Positions 27,758 through 30,629 of a stretch of 30,629 nucleotides of DNA are shown in pieces. The notes under the pieces are model-generated. The model did no database searches. It saw nothing but the letters and a program-made list of their open reading frames with translations, and was not told the DNA's origin. Origin of the DNA: Blastocladiella britannica (taxonomy: Eukaryota > Blastocladiomycota > Blastocladiomycetes > Blastocladiales > Blastocladiaceae); NCBI GenBank assembly GCA_025349905.2, contig MU624683.1, forward strand, positions 1,187 to 31,815, written 5' to 3'. A program made the position numbers and the translations under genes. How positions within the stretch are numbered: the stretch's first letter is position 1; every line of letters begins with the position of its first letter.

Positions 27758-28392
27758 GAATTTTTTACTGCTGTCAAAGAGCTACAACTCATCCAACACG
27801 CGATCGATCATGTTGGGATCTTCAGCGTGTCGCATTTTCATTTCTATCTATAAAGCGAAGAGGGACAATTGGGAAAAATTAATTTATTGATATATTTCGT
27901 CGCCACCGCACTTGAACAGGACTCAAAAAGTTCACCCGCCATCCTTCTTTCCTCGTGTCCGGGCGTCCGTGCCCGTCATCGCCAAAGCTCGTGGCCTTTT
28001 ACCTATTTCCGTTGGTACGGGACGCGGACATCTTCCTTCGCCCCAGCACATGTCGTTGTGCGAAGGTGACGATGGGAGTGCCGTGTTCAAGGCTGATCGA
28101 CGGCGGACCTTGACGTGGTACTTGACGCAACGCGGTACTGCTCCCGAATGCCGCGTAAACCCAAATACAGACAGGCTGTACGGCCGTGATAACATACACA
28201 TTCCTTCAAGACAAAAAAAAAATACGCCCGGCCAAGGAGAGCAATTGTATATTCCACGACATTCCCGGCGAAAGTAGTGTGTAAACAATGGGTGGTGTGA
28301 TCCGAAAAGAGGGCGACCGTGGTATAAAAAGGATCGGTCGCTCATAATTTTCGGATAGAAACAAACTACTCAAGACCATCGCTCTCGAGCAC
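27758..28392. other. Intergenic region, promoter flank on both sides
   Basis: This stretch holds the upstream region of the ankyrin-like gene and, on the plus strand, a TATA-like box at 28323-28330. Plus-strand frames such as 27912-28277 have no recognisable content. Nothing RNA-like was identified. Confidence 0.45.
28323..28330 (+). promoter_or_regulatory. TATA box candidate
   Basis: TATAAAAA within GGTATAAAAAGG lies about 63 bp before an ATG at 28393. Spacing and orientation fit a plus-strand core promoter, and it is the clearest TATA element in the window. The downstream coding region is broken, so the promoter may be orphaned. Confidence 0.4.
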
Positions 28393-28902
28393 ATGTATGC
28401 TGATTTGCAGGCGGCCTTGATGGATATGTCGACACGGTGCACCAACCTGGCGTCCGAGTTCTTTGAGGATCTTACCTCATGATGATCGACTGTGCCGTGA
28501 ACGCTTACCAGACTCTGATACTAAGGTGCACGAGTTCTGCATGCCGCGCTTTGAGAAGAACGGTACATATCAAAATGTTTTACTCAATTCAACTGGAAAT
28601 CTCACACTCCTCAAATATCCAGGCATGAACACCAACCAGGACGTCCGCAGGCTGTTCTTGCTGATTTCCCCAAAAAAAGCAAGGGTGATCGCCAGTTGCA
28701 ACTCGAGGTCGACGAGGACTGGATTTCGGGCAAGGACGACGGCCGGGTCACGAAGCCGCTGGCCCCCAACACCTTCTCCCTCAAGGACGCCTTCAAGAAG
28801 ATCGAGGACGAGTTCGGGCTCAACCCCTGCGTCGACATGTCGAACCTGTCCCTTAGGGCGATCGGCGGTCACTCACATTTTTCTTCTTCTCTGTGGGAAT
28901 GA
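28393..28902 (+). pseudogene. Broken reading frame of unknown family
   Basis: The frame from ATG 28393 reads MYADLQAALMDMSTRC... and stops at 28480-28482. Protein-like sequence then continues in other frames: SDTKVHEFCMPRFEKN up to about 28562, a possible intron (GTACAT to ATCCAG, about 28564-28621), then from about 28640 a frame with QAVLADFPKKSKGD, DEDWISGKDDGRVTKPLAPN and FSLKDAFKKIEDEFGLNPC to 28902. An A7 run at 28673-28679 sits where the last frame change would occur. I do not recognise the family. It may be a decayed gene, or a gene with more introns than I can place. Confidence 0.35.
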
Positions 28903-28957
28903 ATACTTGTAAGTTCAAAAAAAATAGAGAAACTCCATTAATAGCAAACATCAAGGA

Positions 28958-29654
28958 TCAAGGTGCAGCAGGAGCCGAAGGAACAGGTGCCGCAGCCGAC
29001 GGGCGCGGGGGGTTCCCATTGGCATCATCCGTTGAAATGTACCGTGGCGGCGGCGGCGGATGCGCTGCGCGATCCGCAGCATACGTCGGCAATTCCACGT
29101 CGACGTGCGCTTTGACCCGTCCACCCCAGCTCCGACGCAGACACCGTACCATTACCGCCACCACGGCCAGTACCGGCACCGCAATGCACAGCGCAATGAA
29201 CCAAGCGCGCTGGTAGACCGGCTTCGCGGAAAAGTCGACCGGGTTGGTGGGATCGTTGCACTTGTCATACTTTCCGTCGCAAATCAATGGCGGCGCGCAC
29301 GGATTGTTGCCGGAGATCGAAAATTGGTCAGATGAGCAAGCGTCGCCGAGGGGCGTGGTTCGCGGGACGCAGAGTCCAGAGTCGCAGTAGGTTGTTACAT
29401 TCTATTTGTTTTGATGTCAATCGCTGTGCGCAAAATGTAACATGTGAAAGTGCGTACAAAGTAGTTGCAGGTGGTTACGGGGAAAGGATGAAGCACTTGG
29501 TCAGGACACATTTGCCAAGCTGGCACGTCGCGTCCGCAGAGCAATCGGAGATTTGGCTGCATGCTTTGGATCCGGGATACATTGTGGCATTTGCAGAGAC
29601 AGTGATCCAGAGGACGAGGGCGACAGATACAAGGAGTTGGAAATGGAGCATCAT
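28958..29654 (-). CDS. Small secreted-type single-pass membrane protein, Cys-rich ectodomain
   Basis: The likely structure is two exons, 29654-29508 and 29401-28958, giving 196 residues. An N-terminal signal peptide (MMLHFQLLVSVALVLWITVSANA) is followed by about 85 residues rich in cysteine (CSQISDCSADATCQLGKC; YCDSGLCVP; NPCAPPLICDG; DKCND). A membrane helix comes next (AWFIALCIAVPVLAVVAVMV), then a basic stop-transfer stretch (RCLRRSWGG) and a Pro/Ala-rich cytoplasmic tail containing PPPPPRY. The topology suggests a cell-surface or vesicle protein with disulphide-bonded ectodomain. The family is not recognised. The donor used (TGT|GTCCTG) is weak, so the exact junction is uncertain, though both exons are phase 0 and the Cys spacing continues across it. 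Confidence 0.55.
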
Positions 29655-30340
29655 GTTCGTTTTTTTTATGAATGGAGCGACTGCAGAATCGAGATTCTGT
29701 GCCGCTTTATACACCACCAGACCAGGCGGTCCGAGGACGACCCACATCCTTGGACAAAGATGCCATTGAAACAAGCGCAGAAGCCTGGTTAGTTTGATGT
29801 GCCCAAGGATTTCTTGGCATCAACGAAAGGCTCACTTCCTGAAACCGATAAACAAAAAAAATGACGCCCGCACCCTGGCATCACAAAACGCGAGCATCGA
29901 CGCGCGCCAGCACCTGCTCGGTAGGATGGGACATGAAGCAATGCCAGTGGCCTGGTTGACCAAGAGGCTCAAGAAATAATTCAAGAGCCAAAAACAACAA
30001 ACAAGGCAACAAATGACCAATCGATCAATGGCACGGGAACCAGGTCGTACTTTCGCGGTAAGTATATTGAGTGATATGGCGAGGAGCACCAGGTTTGCAT
30101 TCGTACTTCTTTCTCATTTGAAACCACACGGCTGCGCACTGAACAGAGTTTCGGATGCAGAAATCAGGGAAGTGAAGTGAAGTGGAAACAAAACGTCCGT
30201 TTTATCGCCAACGGAATTCTTCAGGCCTTGTTTTTCCTGCACCACTCTCCGATCCCTGGCTTTCCAATGGCCAAACCAAGCTGTTTTTCTCGTTGCTTTT
30301 CTTGCTGGAATTCCACGAGCATTATCTCAGTCCGATCACG
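29655..30340. other. Intergenic, no gene seen
   Basis: Upstream flank of the Cys-rich membrane protein gene and 3' flank of the right-edge gene. Short frames on both strands (for example 29794-29979 plus and 29832-30089 minus) lack motifs. An A-run lies at 29852-29860 and there is a short direct repeat of GTGAAGTGAAGTG type near 30171-30183. Confidence 0.45.
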
Positions 30341-30629
30341 CTACCAGAATTCCGAGCTGTCATTCCACGACCGATCCAATACCCCCAACCATGTTGACTT
30401 CCCCGATCCAACTGCTGACGCGCTCGACGCGCCCGATCTACGTGCCTCCTGCTGTGCAGCAAGGACAGCACACGTCTCGCAAAGCGGGATCAGAGCCTTC
30501 TCGAGCTCAGCTGCGTCGTTGAGGTTAAACTGGAATGGCAACAACCCATCGATCCGCAGCTTATAAGCCTCCTTCGACTCCACGGCGTCCTTGTGCTCGT
30601 TCGCAAGACAGAACTTTGAATTGGGGTGA
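30341..30629 (-). CDS. 3' end of an unknown gene, partial at right edge
   Basis: The minus-strand frame is open from the window edge to a TAG at 30341-30343, giving the last 95 residues. It begins HPNSKFCLANEHKDAVESKE and continues with a hydrophobic, helix-forming stretch (LNDAAELEKALIPLCETCAV). It ends in a Ser/Ala/Gly-rich tail with GSGKSTW. The GSGKST string resembles a P-loop but lies only 25 residues from the C-terminus, so it is unlikely to be a nucleotide-binding site. I do not recognise the family. An upstream exon structure may alter what is seen here. Confidence 0.5.
   Translation of the reverse strand, partial: HPNSKFCLANEHKDAVESKEAYKLRIDGLLPFQFNLNDAAELEKALIPLCETCAVLAAQQEARRSGASSASAVGSGKSTWLGVLDRSWNDSSEFW

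Noticed and set aside
30395..30420. GSGKST string resembling a Walker A P-loop in the right-edge gene
   Set aside because: It sits near the extreme C-terminus in a low-complexity Ser/Gly/Ala tail with no downstream Walker B, so it is probably a coincidence.
1..30629. CRISPR arrays, prokaryotic operons, ribosome-binding sites or phage modules
   Set aside because: The window is clearly eukaryotic, with spliced genes throughout and no spaced direct-repeat arrays.

Overview
The window is gene-dense eukaryotic nuclear DNA. It carries short spliceosomal introns (mostly 45-130 bp), mitochondrial and ER housekeeping genes, two microsomal cytochrome P450s, F-box and LEWW-type ankyrin-like families, a TKL kinase with leucine-rich repeats, and a decayed Ty3/gypsy chromovirus. 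TMCO1, a Tubby protein and a class II eIF4E alongside fungal-type P450s and a SOK1/TCP11 homologue point to an early-diverging (zoosporic) fungus. Blastocladiomycota is my best guess from gene-family flavour; this is inference, not proof.

Layout. 1-1.7 kb: the 3' end of an ankyrin-like gene, then a 5'-truncated Ty3/gypsy element with one LTR and scattered LTR-like 32-mers. 1.7-7.85 kb: a very compact housekeeping block: TMCO1 (-), DMAC1-like (+), eIF4E2/4EHP (-), SDS22 (+), mitochondrial processing peptidase beta (-) and a PEX39-like protein (+). These genes alternate strand, with 50-165 bp divergent promoters and 15-75 bp convergent gaps. 7.86-11.66 kb: two P450 genes in tandem (-). 11.7-16.5 kb: a TCP11/SOK1-family protein and a Tubby-domain protein whose N terminus looks like the Sld2/RecQL4 replication domain (both +). 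16.5-19.8 kb: a small C2H2 zinc-finger gene, a decayed F-box/helical-repeat gene and ETFRF1/LYRM5 (all -). 20.8-23.5 kb: a predicted 806-residue protein with an MLKL-like helical N-terminal region, a TKL kinase and RNI-type LRRs (+). 23.5-27.8 kb: the intact F-box/helical-repeat paralogue and a 612-residue ankyrin-like protein (both -). 27.8-30.6 kb: a TATA-headed but broken reading frame (+), a small secreted-type single-pass membrane protein (-) and the 3' end of an unknown gene (-) running off the right edge.

Most genes act independently. Several touch organelle biology: MPP-beta processes mitochondrial presequences, the DMAC1-like protein and ETFRF1 belong to respiratory-chain and ETF biology, the PEX39-like protein to PTS2 peroxisome import, and TMCO1 to ER membrane-protein insertion and calcium leak. 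The two most novel-looking items are the Sld2-like/Tubby fusion and the MLKL-like/kinase/LRR protein. Exon coordinates were derived by hand from reading frames, splice signals and family conservation. No alignment or database search was run.
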